Of a stretch of 64,000 nucleotides of DNA, positions 1-12,344 are shown in pieces. The DNA comes from Scolanthus callimorphus. Its lineage: Eukaryota > Cnidaria > Anthozoa > Actiniaria > Edwardsiidae. The stretch lies in NCBI GenBank assembly GCA_033964015.1, contig CM066916.1, positions 9,216,501 through 9,280,500 of the forward strand. The letters run 5' to 3'. A program made the position numbers and the translations under genes. The notes beneath the pieces were generated by a model. That model was not told the DNA's origin. It saw nothing but the letters and a program-made list of their open reading frames with translations, and searched no databases. Each line of letters opens with the position of its first letter. Positions within the stretch are counted from its first letter, which is position 1.

Positions 1-483
1 ACGTGAAAGTATTTTCATTAACAACTGCGACTGGCCAAAGGAATTTTTGCAAATTCCGCATCTTGTTTTGAATATTCACTACCTAAAAATGTCGTAGCTA
101 AAGTAATGAACCACCATAGGAGGTAAAAGGGCATCTCCGTCTTAAAAGGAGTCTAATCGAAAAGGGAAATATAGGAGGAGAGAAGAGTATATGCGTACAT
201 GTTATGTTAAGTCCTAATAAAATGCAAATATGATAGTCTGGCGACTCCGACGTTTTTAAATGGTTTTCCCGTAAGGCCTGAAGGCTGGTTTCCATAATCG
301 AGTATTATTAAAAGTCTGTAGCCCTAATTTACTAACTGGAAAATGCTATGAAGTATTTGGTTTTTGCGGATCGCGGTGTCGATCTATCCACAAAAGATAT
401 AAACAAAGGCATGTATTGCAAGAACGGCGCTCGTAATTCGGATTTAAGTGTATTCCAGCTTTTGAATACAAAGGATTCTAACC
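1..483. other. No supported gene
   Basis: AT-rich sequence with stops in all frames. Short open stretches on both strands lack coding character or splice signals. Confidence 0.5.
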
Positions 484-615
484 TTAGATGAGCATGAAGT
501 TTCCCATTTGGGCAATGCCCAAGACAAGTGCCAAGGTCTCCAAACAGTCTCGAACAGCTAGACACAATTTTTCCAAGGTGTTTCGTCTCTGGGCGTTGGA
601 TTTAACACATCGAGC
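484..615 (-). CDS. Possible terminal exon, unrecognised protein
   Basis: Read on the minus strand, an acceptor-like tag at 618-616 opens a frame of about 43 codons that ends at a TAA (486-484). The peptide is leucine-rich and amphipathic (it includes LEKLCLAVRDCLETLALVLG), as expected of a helical protein interior. No family is recognised and no upstream exon was found in the window edge sequence. The opposite strand also carries an ATG-initiated 62-codon frame (488-676), so the strand choice is a judgement from amino-acid composition. The function is unknown. Confidence 0.3.
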   Translation of the reverse strand, partial: ARCVKSNAQRRNTLEKLCLAVRDCLETLALVLGIAQMGNFMLI

Positions 616-3480
616 CTATCTTACAATCCAAACTATTTTAAGAACAAGAAGAATATTCTATAGGATTATAACGTGACGTAATCAGAAAACAAAACATTAA
701 TATAGGATAATGACACGAGCAAATATGACCTAATTGCTTATTTGAATTACAGTTTAGATTAAAGAGCAAATATGGCGTCCAGGAAAAAAATCCCAGCAAG
801 CCAGCCGGAATGATCTGGTGTTGTACAAAACAGTCTTCTGTCCCTGTAATTGTGATGAGCAGGATAAAACATCGAAAAGAAATAAAAATATGTTAGAAAA
901 GGTATTGAGAATTAACAAGGAAATTAGTAGCAAATAGAGCTGTTATTGGAAACCCCAAACCCAGACTTTTTGTCTGCATATTAATCATATTTTTACGACA
1001 AACCAGATGGGAAGGTCGACATCAGTCCATGCTCCAATTTCATTGGCTATCGGGAAAAAACTTCTGCCCTTGAAAAAAGGTGTATTTGGAAGATAGTGAC
1101 AGTTTTGATCGATGAATTTTAAATTACGGGGTCGTAATCAAGGAAGGCGAACACAGCAATGTTTAAAAAACATACTCAAATCGAAAAAAACGTCGAACCT
1201 TTGTGGCCAGGGCGCCACCTAAGTCGGAAAGAATTCCAAGTTTGGCGGCAAGAAGGAAGCAATATTTTTTTAAAGGTGGTACATACCCGAGCTCGGGAAG
1301 AAATCTGAGTTACCTGAAGATTTGCAGCTGTGAGAAAGGAGAAGATAGGCTGGCAATGAAAGCCTGCCCTCAAACATTTACGCCATAGTTAAGAGCATTT
1401 CGAAGGCAGAAAACCAGACGTTTTGATTAAAAAATGCGCAGCGATGCCAGCCTGACCTCAGACGTAGCTTCAACTATGCCAAGTGTAAGCGTATGGATAA
1501 CAATAGCTCAGCATGCAATAAATATGTTAACACCGATCACCATAACCATCATCGGTCGGTAAATATAGATATCTTTTGCTTATTTCCTTCGAGGTTAATG
1601 TCCGCTAATATGTGACTACCCCGGGGCTGTGATGGTTGTTGCTTGAGAATGCGATAAGGGTGCATCACAGCCTAATTGCTTTTTGAATGCGAACAGAATC
1701 TCTATGACCTACCACTAAAGATATTTTCTTGTTTATTTGCATTAGCTACAATAAAGTAACAATAAATCTATTAATTAAAAAAACACGATGAAAGAATCGA
1801 ATGGAGAAAATCCATAACATTGAATTCTACATAAAACATGAGAATTCGTATCACTTTGTAAAACACACCTTAGGCAATTTCCCTCGCGTACTTTTGATTC
1901 CGCTAACCTCAGAAGACCCTCTAATTTCCAAATGGATAAAACAGGTGCTTCCAAATTGGAGCGGTTCTGAATTTCAACAGCGTAGGACGCGTAGCTCCAC
2001 CGCCATTCGATCTTGCTAAATCATTCTCGCATTACTAGACTAAAATGTCCAGGTCGAAGAAGCTACATTTACCTCCCGCTGCCCCGGATCTCAACTTGAC
2101 CCGAAATTCTATTATAAAGAATTTCCCAATTCTTCTGGTATACCCAAAACAAAACATTAATTCTGTTGTTCTTGTGGCAAGCATTAGCGCAGACAACACA
2201 CAATAGGTAATAACAAGCAAAAGTATACTGTTCTACCGAGCGAACGGGTTTGTGTGATATGAAATTCAAGTTCTATTTGCCCTAATTTTTAAACGCAGAG
2301 CAAACTGAAGCGGGAACATCAATATTTGGGCGGCTTAAAATCTGGGCGAATGAAACTCAAAATATTAAGGAAAATGGCATTTCAGTTGCCCTTTTAGTCG
2401 AAGGGAAAATCGAAAATCGACTTCATCTCGTGTTCCTACTGTTTGTTCGCAAATTCTTGAATTTCCCATATTAAGCCACCAAATAAACTTGAAACCCCTA
2501 CAACCTAAATAAAAACCTACCTTAAAAGCGAAGAAAATAATTAACATTGCAAAGTCATTCCGAGAAGCAGGCAACAAAGAACGTAGATGAATTAAATAGA
2601 AAGTTAAAGTAAAATATTTCCTCTTTGTGGCTTGTCATCTGAGGTCTCTTAAAACAGCCAACTTTTAATCGGCTCTGGTGATTGAAGTTATTGCTTTCAG
2701 GTGTTTTTCCCGAGTAGGGAACCTAATTAAGGTGTCAACACACCGTTACAGAGAGCCAACATATGCAAAGATTAATGATAAAAGTCTGGTTCGAGATTCA
2801 TTCAGAAAGGACTACAGAGTTCCCTTTCTTAAAACTACCAACATGTTTACCATAAAACATCTTTCGACAAGGTTTTCATCATCTTCTTTACCAACCTTCA
2901 TTCGATTTTCTTTTCTTGTTTAATGATTGAAAAACATAACGAGTCCCTTACTTAATTACTTTTTTAACCCAATTTCTATAATAAATAATCAATGTGTTTG
3001 GTTTGAATAACAATAAAAGCTTTGTCGCGAGAAGAAAGGCCGATTACGGGAGAAAAAACACGACAACAAAAGGTTAAAAAGTACAATTACTTTAGAAAAG
3101 CTATGATACTTACATGCATTCTAACTTTTCCGGGAAACTAGTTACTTGATATATTCTTTTTTGGTAAAAACATGAACATTTGCCACGGAAGTGGAGACAG
3201 TTTTTATTTCATTTATACTCTTCGGATTCAGCGCAAGTAGGGGAGAGATAAAGTTTGTGCAGAAGCCAATTTTAGATGACTAGTTTCAAAAGCATTTTTT
3301 TAAAGAAACCTGATTATTGATCATTTAGCTTTCTGATCAAGAGTGTCTTTACAACCCGAGTCTTATCGTTCGTGTGTGTTCCATTCTTCTCGCTAATTGG
3401 TTGAGCCGAAATGGTGACAACAATCAAGATGTCATTGATTTGATTCAGGCCATTCGATAAAGAACGCTGATTAATATTTT
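616..3480. other. Long stretch without a supported gene
   Basis: AT-rich DNA with only weak open frames: a basic 61-codon stretch at 1203-1388 (plus) and an ATG-initiated 72-codon frame at 1801-2019 (plus). Neither shows splice borders or recognisable motifs. No repeat structure stands out. Confidence 0.5.
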
Positions 3481-3818
3481 CGCCGATAGAACGCGCGCTC
3501 TGATTGGCCGAGGGCTATGGTTTACTATGTTATAATATAAACACATGGAAAATATTACTACATTATAAAAGTAAAAAAAAAAAAAACAGATTCGGCTCGT
3601 AAGTCTCAAGCTTGTGTTCTCTCAACATCCCGAGTGCGTTTATCCATTATAGAAATCTGCGTATTACAAAAAAGCATTATAGAAAACACATATCAAAAAT
3701 ATGAACAGCGGGAGAGGGCGGCGGAAACGTATTGTGCCACCATAGTTTTTATTTCCTTGGCTTTCAGTATATCTATTATAGGCTTTAGAAATTCGAACTA
3801 GTAGACTACTAAACTACA

Positions 3819-4010
3819 TTAGTATCACCCAACAGTGGACTACTGCCAATTCGGCATTCTGATTGGCTACGCTACTAAGGGACTATTATCAATAGATCTC
3901 TAGTAGCGAAAGCTTTGAACATGAAAACAATGGCGGTCGCTTCTCGAGGTTTCTGGTGATTTTTTAGACAATTTTTCACTTTTTTGGCCAACTAGTCGGG
4001 TGATACTAAA
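3819..4010. mobile_element. Non-autonomous TIR element, family A copy 1
   Basis: The element opens with TTAGTATCACCCAAC and closes with the inverted form (GTCGGGTGATACTAA), spanning 192 bp. Its interior carries a CTGATTGG motif (3859-3866). It has no coding capacity. A second copy with the same ends and the same downstream tail lies at 43494-43703, and a related diverged left end at about 11820-11870. It is a MITE-like element mobilised in trans; its superfamily cannot be assigned from the sequence. Confidence 0.8.
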
Positions 4011-4014
4011 ACAA

Positions 4015-4086
4015 TTAGACCTTTCGCCCTCAAGGGCCACGGGTCAATAGCTATTGGCCCGTAGCCCTTTCGGGCTCGAGGTCTAA
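4015..4086. repeat. Palindromic tail of family A element
   Basis: A 72-nt imperfect palindrome opens TTAGACC and closes GGTCTAA, with arms of about 36 nt meeting at CAATAGCTATTGG. It abuts the family A element. The same tail follows the second copy at 43704-43788, so it probably belongs to the mobile unit. Confidence 0.7.
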
Positions 4087-5774
4087 TCATGTAAACTATT
4101 CCCTATTATGCGCGCACGTGCCATGTAGTCCACGTGGGAAAGAGAATCATGGAGAGCTCTGTAGCACTTTGCGCATTACCAAAAGATTAAATTTACTGTT
4201 ACGTAAAAACAATGCGTGGTTGTGTTATAAATAAAGCCGTTTTTGCCAATAATTTGACAAGTTGAACCTAAGAATCTACTCTAAGAAGAGAACACAATTT
4301 ACTACTTTTACGCTCGAAATTGATCGAGGACAAGAAAACATATCACTCGTTACATGAGTCGTGCGAATAATGTTTTTAAATTGAACAAAAAAAGAAAATA
4401 AATTTGACTGTGAGCCTTTTATAATTCTCACGTGAGTAGTACAACCAAATATGACACATTTCTTAGCTATCGTTTTGTGTTGTATTGGCTGTCCGTAGTT
4501 CAAAATGTGGGTCTGCAAATTATTTCAAACAAAGGGCCAACCATTCTAATTAATTCATGCCAGTTCGGTTGGAAGTCGATACCAGCCTGTGAAGTGTTGA
4601 TAGTGGCGATCAAGGTGAATATGGCCGCAGATTCGCATTTGTCACAAAAATAAGGTCCCCTGCGACTTATAAAAAAAGAAAGTAAGTCTTATTGCAAAAT
4701 AATGATAGCTATCGAATACACAAGGAAACACATTGCAAATTAAGATAGCCCCCATCGCTTTTCTTGTTGGCCATAAATAATATCGCGAAAATTTGCATAT
4801 AATCGATGCAGGAAATACTGAAATAAAATGAATAACTGACAAAATAAACCTAGTGCGACTTGTATAAATCAAGCATTATACTTTATATTTAACATAACTT
4901 ATTCTATGAATAATTTTTCATATCTTTTCTAACGACGGCAAGCTAGTCTTACTGTTACCTCAAATGAAATGAAGCAGCAGTATGCGCCTAATGATATCTC
5001 AAATAAACCACTTAGGAGACAATTAATAAAAGATAAAGTGTTGCTATATCACGTTATCGATTGTCATAATTGGATGCATAATGTGAATACGTCACGAAAC
5101 AAAAGGTAAATAAAGTTTCCTTTCAGGCCTAAGTTTTAAGCTGGCTTGGAGGGTGATTTTCTAGTTATCGTTTTCTTTAAAATGTTTGCTCGGTTTTTAG
5201 TTCGATATCTGTGTAACATTTTTTCTGGTTTATTTTACTTTGAAAGATGAACTCCAATTTGGCAGAAATGACACTAGAAATTTGGTAGACTGGCTTCATT
5301 TTCGCCTAATAATTTTGAATATATAGATTTTACGCCCTTTTCAACATATATAGCTGCAAATGATTGACAAAAACCGCAAGTTACAATAATTTTTTTTCCA
5401 ACAATAAAATAAAACAGCATTGAATAAATTAAGTAAACAGCATTGTGAATGAAATTTTATTCCACAATCTGCATTTATACAAAAACTAATTCATAAACTT
5501 CTAGACATATGTTTGTATAAGAAAGTTTCTGATCTGGGATTATCATGCAATCTCACATACTATTGTTAACTATTCACGATCTGCGCCATTTCATTACCGT
5601 ACAAGGCTCTTATTCATACGTTTTGTTTCAACCCAACTAAATCTTATAACTCTTGACTTTCAACCCCAAGCAAACCCAGCTAGCTGCGCAGCTGCCAAAA
5701 CACATTTTCTTGCATTATTGTCTGAAAATAAGGCCAAGAAAATGACAAAAATGTTCCCTTTCTAAAAAACTTAC
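4087..5774. other. No supported gene
   Basis: AT-rich sequence. A plus-strand open stretch at 4432-4653 starts from GTG and has no coding support. No repeat structure was seen. Confidence 0.5.
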
Positions 5775-6092
5775 CTACAGCATTGATCCCTGTAATTGAA
5801 ACCAAGTCTGCTATCAAAACGCAGCGCGAAAAGGTCCAACTATATATCACAGGATGCAACCAGAAAGTGCTATTACACTGACTACAAGATGAAAACAAAT
5901 ACTTGTGACAAAATGTCTAGAATGATCTTCAACGTAACTAAATAATTCATGCCTTTGAATCTCTGCTGGTAAGCAGTTTAATTGCTCACGACGAGCAGAT
6001 ATTATTTATACCTATCCACCCGTTACTTACGCAGATATTACCAAGGGGATGATCCAGTTAGCACTATGACCCGCCAAAAAAGTAGTCTCAAG
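5775..6092 (-). CDS. Two weak exon candidates
   Basis: On the minus strand, 6092-6031 lies between a CAG acceptor and a GTAAGT donor and encodes a hydrophobic stretch containing HSANWIIPLVIS. A second 33-nt piece, 5807-5775, also sits between CAG and GTAAGT. The phases are compatible (2 into 2). Both pieces are very short and no family is recognised, so this could be chance. An open frame just upstream (6382-6194) ends in TAA and is not connected. Confidence 0.15.
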
Positions 6093-7310
6093 CTGGCTTA
6101 TCCTAGGAGGCTATTTTAAAGGGTCTAGTTTAAGTTTTTAGGGGTTTTAAAATATTGATTACAAGAGAGGGGAAGAAAAAACTGACTGCGTCATTATCTT
6201 TTAGAAAGGCGGAGGAGAATAGAGTCTCGCGCAAGTGGAAAGCCAAGGAAATAGTCGGAACACCCCGTCATCATCACACTGCTGGGCACTGCTGGAAATT
6301 CCCTGTTAACAGCGCGGAATAGAAGCCGGTAGCAAAATGAAGATCCCGACTTCAGATCGCGAATGAAAAAATGATAAGACAATTTAAAGATGTTGGCTTT
6401 CTCAGTGTCTTTCTATCTTCACGTGAGAAGACAAACAGTTGTAGGATAAGTTGCGCCAATGTTTCGAGATCGGGTTTTGAAATCTGTCTGTGCAAATATT
6501 GCATTTTCCACACTTATTCCAGTGGATATATCAGTTAGCCAAGGATTGGAGAGGATGTTTGCTAAAATGGACAAAGGCAGTTAGTAGAATGCATGGCCTT
6601 GGCGTCAAAACCTATTGACGAAAGGTTTTAAACGTTGCATGACTACACTTCACAATGTGTATTTTTCATGGATCTCCTACGAAGTTCAACAAAAACTGGC
6701 TTGACAAGGAACTTGCAGGTATCCAAGCGTTCTTTTGTACACCCATGCACGCACACTATGATGTGTTTCCAATAGGCAGACGGATTCTATAGCTTCTGCT
6801 TTCAAAATAACTATTTGCCTAACCTGAAAGGGACGAAGAAACAAGAGATATCATTCTTTGAAAGCGTTATCTGTAAAACCGCATTTTAAGATCGTGGATT
6901 CTAAGTAATCAGGCATATCTGTTGCGCTAGGTTCGTCTACAATTCCGTTCGCCCGCAATCTCTGCAATAGTTACTAACAACGAATCATGTGATGGACACT
7001 TATGAAAAGAAAGACACATCAGCTAATTAAAGAATTCGTCCTTCATTGTAAAAAGTTAGTTTTAGTCACGTTTCTTTTGGTGGAAGTGAATGTTTTTTTA
7101 TAATCAGTATCTTCTCCCACAGCGTCATACAATTACGATTTCTATCTTTAGCAGACCACAAAATCCCCCTTTCATTTAGCGCACTAGCTTATTCTATCTT
7201 GAACTATCTTCAAGAAATTACTTTTAGTAGTAACTTTTAGATTCATCAGTCTTGTCCCACAAGCGCGCACGAATGCTAAAATTGGGAACTTTCGTATGAA
7301 TTACGTTAAT
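6093..7310. other. No supported gene
   Basis: Nothing beyond short open frames; no inverted or tandem repeat was noticed. Confidence 0.5.
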
Positions 7311-7690
7311 CGAGTTTCAATGACCTTTACGTGTAGAGAGATAGGAGGGAATCTCAAAGAGAAACTACTTCCGTATTTAAATCTTTCTTAGTACGGATGG
7401 GCATCCTGTAACGCAACGCGCGCTAAAAAGGCGGGAAAACAGCTTTTAGCCAGAGTTTCAATTACCCCTCGCTTGTAGAGGTAATTTGAAATAGAAAACT
7501 CCTTCTGTATTGAAAGAAAAGTTCAAAACCTTCTCGGCGCCAACTGTTTCGATGCCATGTAGCCAAATATGGTTGGGCTTCCTGTGACGAACGCGCGCTC
7601 AAAAAGGCGGGAAAACAGCTTTACGCTAGCTTTTACGAGCTCGTCTAACCAATTTGGACCATTCCAGAAAAAAAAGTCCCGCCACCTTAA
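7311..7690 (+). promoter_or_regulatory. Promoter-like region with duplicated E2F-like sites
   Basis: Two diverged direct copies (about 7311-7447 and 7456-7623) each end in GCGCGC followed by AAAAAGGCGGGAAAACAGC. GGCGGGAAAA at 7430-7439 and 7606-7615 fits the E2F consensus; TCCCGCCA at 7677-7684 is a third site in the other orientation. A CCAAT box lies at 7649-7653 and a TTTGAA (CHR-like) motif near 7486. All are within 290 bp of the ATG at 7711. Known biology links CCAAT, E2F and CHR motifs to cell-cycle promoters. Use as a promoter here is inference. Confidence 0.45.
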
Positions 7691-7710
7691 CTAAAGGGGT
7701 CGGTTTGTTG

Positions 7711-8705
7711 ATGGACGAAATGACCGAAAGCCTGATCCAGTGGCTTCACACAAATCAGTAGTCTAGGAAGCCTGTGGCTGATCTGGACGATATGACGTTG
7801 TTTGTCTTGCTGATCAAGACAAGCCTTCTGTACGGTGCCCGCACTGGAGGTAGATTTCCCATCAGGGTAAGATCCCAGTCAAAATTAACAATTGAAAAAG
7901 ACTATTAAAGTAAACATACAATTCTATAAGCATTCAGTGTTTGAATACTTGTAGCACTGGGATCCGCCTTTCTCTTGTTAATTTGGCCAGTTTGGTAGAC
8001 AGATGTCGTGTGAGATATTTGACGTTGTACTCTTGAGGCTTTCTAAACAAACTTTGAACTATTCTTGCTGGGACAATTTGGCGGGTTTAATTAAAAGTTT
8101 CCGGCCCATATGGTTTGACTTAGCGTGTAGACCAAAACAAGACAGAAAAGTACACTGAAGAAAGCCCTGTTTAGCCTTTTCGGTTGTGATTCTTTTCTTG
8201 TTAAAAACAAGGACGTATACGTTTTTAAATAAGAACGACGTTTATAGGTATACCCGAGGCTGTGATCAACTCCCCCCTCCCCCCCCCGAAAAATAAGAAC
8301 ATTCTTATACATTTAGCGCTAAGATACCCCGTTTTTTATCCTTTTAGCCCACTGATCTCGCATTCTTGTCTCTTAAACAGTGTATTGGTTTTGACGCGAG
8401 TTTGAAATACGTCGCGTCAAGCACAAAGAGGGGCACAAAGGTAAGTAATTACTTTGCCCAAACTCAGATTCATTCTGAAAATTTGATCTAGTTACTACTT
8501 TGCATATCAAGAAAATGTCGCCAAAAAGGCTTAAACGAATCGTGAAAGAAGGTTCCTTGAAGAAGGCGCTGCCGGATTTAAAAGGTATTTTCGTGACAGC
8601 CAGCCTAGCTGGTCAGCCTTTTTTTTCCTTTTTTAATATTGGAAAGCGTATCAAGTGAAATATAAATGTCGTGTCAGTGGACCCAACGGCGAAACTGGAA
8701 GATAA
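7711..8705 (+). CDS. Short spliced gene, unrecognised; possibly decayed
   Basis: Exon 1 ends at 7866 before GTAAGA (phase 0). Exon 2 is 8381-8440, with a pyrimidine-rich acceptor (TCTTGTCTCTTAAACAG) and a GTAAGT donor, 60 nt, phase 0. Exon 3 begins at 8512 and is open in the same phase; it starts K-M-S-P-K-R-L-K-R and contains KEGSLKKALPDLKG. It can either read through to TGA at 8656 or splice at 8585/8646 into a frame containing YKCRVSGPNGETGR that ends at TAA 8703. From the ATG at 7711 there is an in-frame TAG at 7759; the next in-frame ATG (7792) gives an intact product of about 93 residues. The N-terminal piece before the TAG (MTESLIQWLHT) vaguely resembles the start of HOOK-type domains, which is not enough to name it. 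Function is unknown; basic composition suggests a nucleic-acid or nuclear role (inference). Confidence 0.5.
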
Positions 8706-8846
8706 GCGGTCATAATCACAGGGACACTGAGGGTGGTCACTGCCAGAGGTTAAATGCGTCCTCAGTGTGGTTGCTTCACGGAAACTAGGAGGGCAGTGAT
8801 GTGGAGACAGGACCTCGTTTTAAGTGAAACAAAGTACAAGTCGTGA

Positions 8847-9059
8847 AACACAGAAGAACAAAGTTCACACAAGGTTGAACCACAACCTGAACAGAAAGGA
8901 CATTTCCTCTGTATCGCGGCCGGAAGTCGAATCCGGATTACTGCACGGCTGCGAGAGGTCAGCGCCGAAACGCTGAGCCAACAAGAATCTTCTAACTCTG
9001 ACGGAGGTGGGCTTCCAAGGAAGAGGAGAAAAGAACTGTGCTTTCAAATGTACGGATGA
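8847..9059 (+). CDS. Possible 3' coding exon with NLS-like motif
   Basis: An open frame of about 70 codons ends at TGA 9057-9059. It has coding-like composition: an acidic, glutamine-rich start, a region with IAAGSRIRITARLREVSAET, then a serine/glycine linker and LPRKRRKE, which fits a monopartite nuclear localisation signal. It lies 140 bp downstream of the 7711-8705 gene on the same strand and could be its last exon, but I could not find a convincing acceptor or a phase-correct link. The opposite strand is also open over 9047-8865, so chance is possible. Confidence 0.35.
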   Translation, partial: NTEEQSSHKVEPQPEQKGHFLCIAAGSRIRITARLREVSAETLSQQESSNSDGGGLPRKRRKELCFQMYG

Positions 9060-9207
9060 GGACCCGCGGAAGCTCTGGCTTCAAGGGATGCTTCAGAAAG
9101 CATTCACGCGACACCTACGAAACGTAGCATCCAATTTAAAGATACACTTGTTATCCTATCGCCTGCAAGCCTATAAACGCCCTTACCTATCCACGTATAC
9201 GGACTAG

Positions 9208-11819
9208 ACTGTAAAGAAGCCTTTACCTTTTTATGACTGAAGTGTAGAAAGGTCTAGGATCAACTCTACTTGCCTTAGGAAATTTACCAGCCCCAGTGCG
9301 GCGGGGCTACAAACAAAATTGCCGACGCACAGTCTGATAGTCCGAAGCAGTCGCCAAGAGAAGTGCCGGTACTAAAGCAAACACATTATAACCTAGTGAT
9401 AACAGCTTAAAGTTTAATTAAACTACAACATTTTCGTGATAGTTTATCACTGGCGTTATTAAATAGTTTGATTGTGGTTCAAAGGTTTCGAGATAAGGAC
9501 GGAATTGTATTCTGACTCACGTTTATATGGTATATCTCTAGTATATGAGATGTATAGTACACGTACCCCTGATTGTTATGTGCCAAATTGGATCTGTTGT
9601 ATAAAATGATAGATCACGCACTGTGTGAATTCTGTTTGTTTTCTAGATTTTTTCACTGTACCAAGCTAGTAGACGATCAAGAACAAAAATAACCAAAAAA
9701 ATGCTATCAAACTGTAGGTAGTAGATACCCACGAAATTGTCCCAAAAAAGACAAATATTTAAGTCAATAAAAATAGCGAAGATTTCGAAGATTACTTCGC
9801 GTAGGCTTTACAAGATCCTAAAAAGCATAAACTTATCCTGTTTCTCTAGTTGATTCATGCCACTGCCCCAGAATGCTGGAGAATTTTATTACATCCTCTA
9901 GTGTGCTAGTGGCCTTCATCAATGCTAACTATAGCCCGATTTCTAAATGAAAGTACAACTGAAATCCCTCAAAGCATTGGTATTCTCTTAACAGAGGACT
10001 TAAGCTACGAGTTCGCTACAGAGCCGGCTACAGAACCACTCGGCTAAGCTAACTTTACGTTATTACTATGCTGGGCATACTAGGATTAATGCAATAGTAA
10101 AACAGCAGCGCTCTTAATTTCGCTGTTATTCAAAGATCCACACCTTCATTATGAAAACAACCAACGAGCAATGACCTCGTCTTTCGTGGAGAAATATCCA
10201 CGACAAGCTCTGATGCTAAATGTAACTAGAACTTATGGTATTCTAATATGAAAAACATACACTGCTTTAAGTAATTGCATAAGGCTGATCAATGCTAACG
10301 AAATAACAAAAGTTAAATCAAACGTGCTTGCAATAATTCAAATCGTTATCGCTGTTGATGACAGCCTCATAGCTCGATCATAGTGGCTCTGATTCTTGAT
10401 TCTCACACCAGGCTATGTTTGGGGTTTATAATAGATACCGACCACTAACTAGCGCTAAAACATCCCTTGCTTCTTTCAGTGTGTAGTTCTACGTACACTT
10501 ACCTCCGCGACAAACAACTTGATTAAGAGCACTTGAAACACAAAAGCCGTCAAAAGATTTCCAAGTGTATACCAAGTGTTATTACCCCTTAGAAGAGGGA
10601 TATATTACCGAGATATTAAAATACGTTTACGTTACATTCCCGACCTCAAATGAGCTACGCCAAGCCGTGAAACTCAATAGCTCAGCTATTTCTGACCCTT
10701 CAGAGTGACAGTCAAAACCGCCCCTTAGGGTGTGAATTTTCCATCAAAAAACAATTAAGCAAAGAAGTGTAAACATTTAAAGGTTTTTATTACTGAAATT
10801 TCGGTTCTAATGCTTCGGTTTGTCGTAAAACCCCTTTAAGAGAAGGTGCTTGGACGAACAACAAGATAAACACACTTACTATGAGGAAGTTGGACTCTCG
10901 CTCCCTGCGGCTTTTGACAGAAATATTTACTTGTTCAATAGAAACCGAAGATTTAAGGTGAATAGGGGTTTACATGCTTCCTTTACGGAATATTAGAAAT
11001 CCTGCAGAGAAAAAGTAATTTCCAGACTTATCACAGTTGAATTTCCAGACTATGCAAAAATGACGCACTTCTTTAATAACAAAGTTGTGAAAAAAGAGCA
11101 ACTACACGACAGCCTTTTTACAAATTCCTGATTGCTGTTTTGGGGAATTGTCACGGAGTTTCTCGCTGGAATAGTATTTTATTTAGTATGCTCTGCGCCG
11201 GCTCTAAGCAGGTGCCGAAAGCGATTTATTCTTGATTTGCTGCATCGTTAAAAGACTCCCACTTTTAGGTTTATTTTAGATAATTTTCATATGCATATTA
11301 TTTTTGTATAAGACGATCCAAACTTCCACTTATCCAGCATCCGTTAATGCGTGTCTTTCACAGAAGTCATACAAAATAAACGACAACCTCATTCCATATA
11401 TTTTTCATTTTGGCGGTGTTTTATTGAACTGTGCGTTGTTTTAGGGCAAAAAAAAAATGACAGTGGTAAAACTTACAATGTAAACAGGAATTGCCCAAAC
11501 GTAAAAGCTTGTATTTTGTCGTATTTGTGTGGATAATTTTCTTCACTTATCGTCCTGTAAATGTTAATCGACAGCAAATGTTTAATCCGTGGGAGCATTC
11601 CGAATCTTCCCTTTGAATGACTTCTTCTACCCTTTGATTTCCGGGAGGAGACCGCCCTTTTCCGATCCCACCGCTAACACTCCGACTCCGAGGTCTATTC
11701 AGCAGTTCCATCGCCATGCATCCTAACTTAGCCCTTATTCTAAGAAATCATTCTAAGAAACTCAAAATGGTCTTAGCCACCACAAAATGTACAAAATTAA
11801 GCCCGTATATTGACATCTA
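9208..11819. other. Long stretch without a supported gene
   Basis: AT-rich, with frequent stops in all frames and no clear repeat architecture. I see nothing I can annotate. Confidence 0.5.
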
Positions 11820-11870
11820 GCATCACCAAATCAGTGGATATCCAATTCCGCGCACTCTGATTGGATCCTG
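11820..11870. repeat. Diverged left end of family A element
   Basis: AGCATCACCAAATCAGTGGA followed by CTCTGATTGG aligns with the left end of the family A elements (AGTATCACCCAACAGTGGA then TTCTGATTGG). No matching right end was identified, so it is a fragment or old relative. Confidence 0.45.
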
Positions 11871-12105
11871 AAACTCGGAATATCCGAGGGGAGCTTCGCT
11901 GTCAATCGTTTCTAGGCAATATTGACAATTTTATATTTTATCCAGCTGATTTGATGAATACACCAATACACTATTCCCTCAGGGTCGATAAACATTGGCG
12001 GGATATATACCGCGACGCTTCGCCAAAACTACCACCTCCCCTTCGGAGAATAGTTGTATAATATATTAGTATATTGGGAAGGGCGAAATAAAGAACTAAA
12101 GCTAC

Positions 12106-12344
12106 GTCTAAACTAGGACACATGTAGCGCGCAACATTTGTGTCCTGCATGTTTCCCCGAGTGGCTAAACTAGGAAACATTACACGCGTGTGTCTCGGAA
12201 ACGAGAAAACATTTATTTGTGTCCCGCTACAAAATTCGTTGCGCGCGACAATGTTTCTCGCGTGGCTAAACCGAACCGGGAAACATGAAGGAAACATGTG
12301 GCAGGCTACAATGTTGCGCGCTACATGTTTCCTAGTTTAGCCAG
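12106..12344. mobile_element. TIR element, family C
   Basis: The left end reads CTAAACTAGGACACATGTAG and then CGCGCAACAT. The right end is its inverted form, with ATGTTGCGCGCTACATGTTT then CCTAGTTTAG. The interior repeats GTGGCTAAAC and AACATG motifs. About 239 bp, non-coding; a 108-codon minus frame across it is a by-product of the repeats. Confidence 0.75.

Noticed and set aside
8865..9047. Minus ORF opposite the NLS-like plus frame
   Set aside because: The plus frame has better coding composition; the minus frame lacks motifs.
11971..12297. 108-codon minus ORF
   Set aside because: Lies mostly within the family C inverted-repeat element and reflects its composition.
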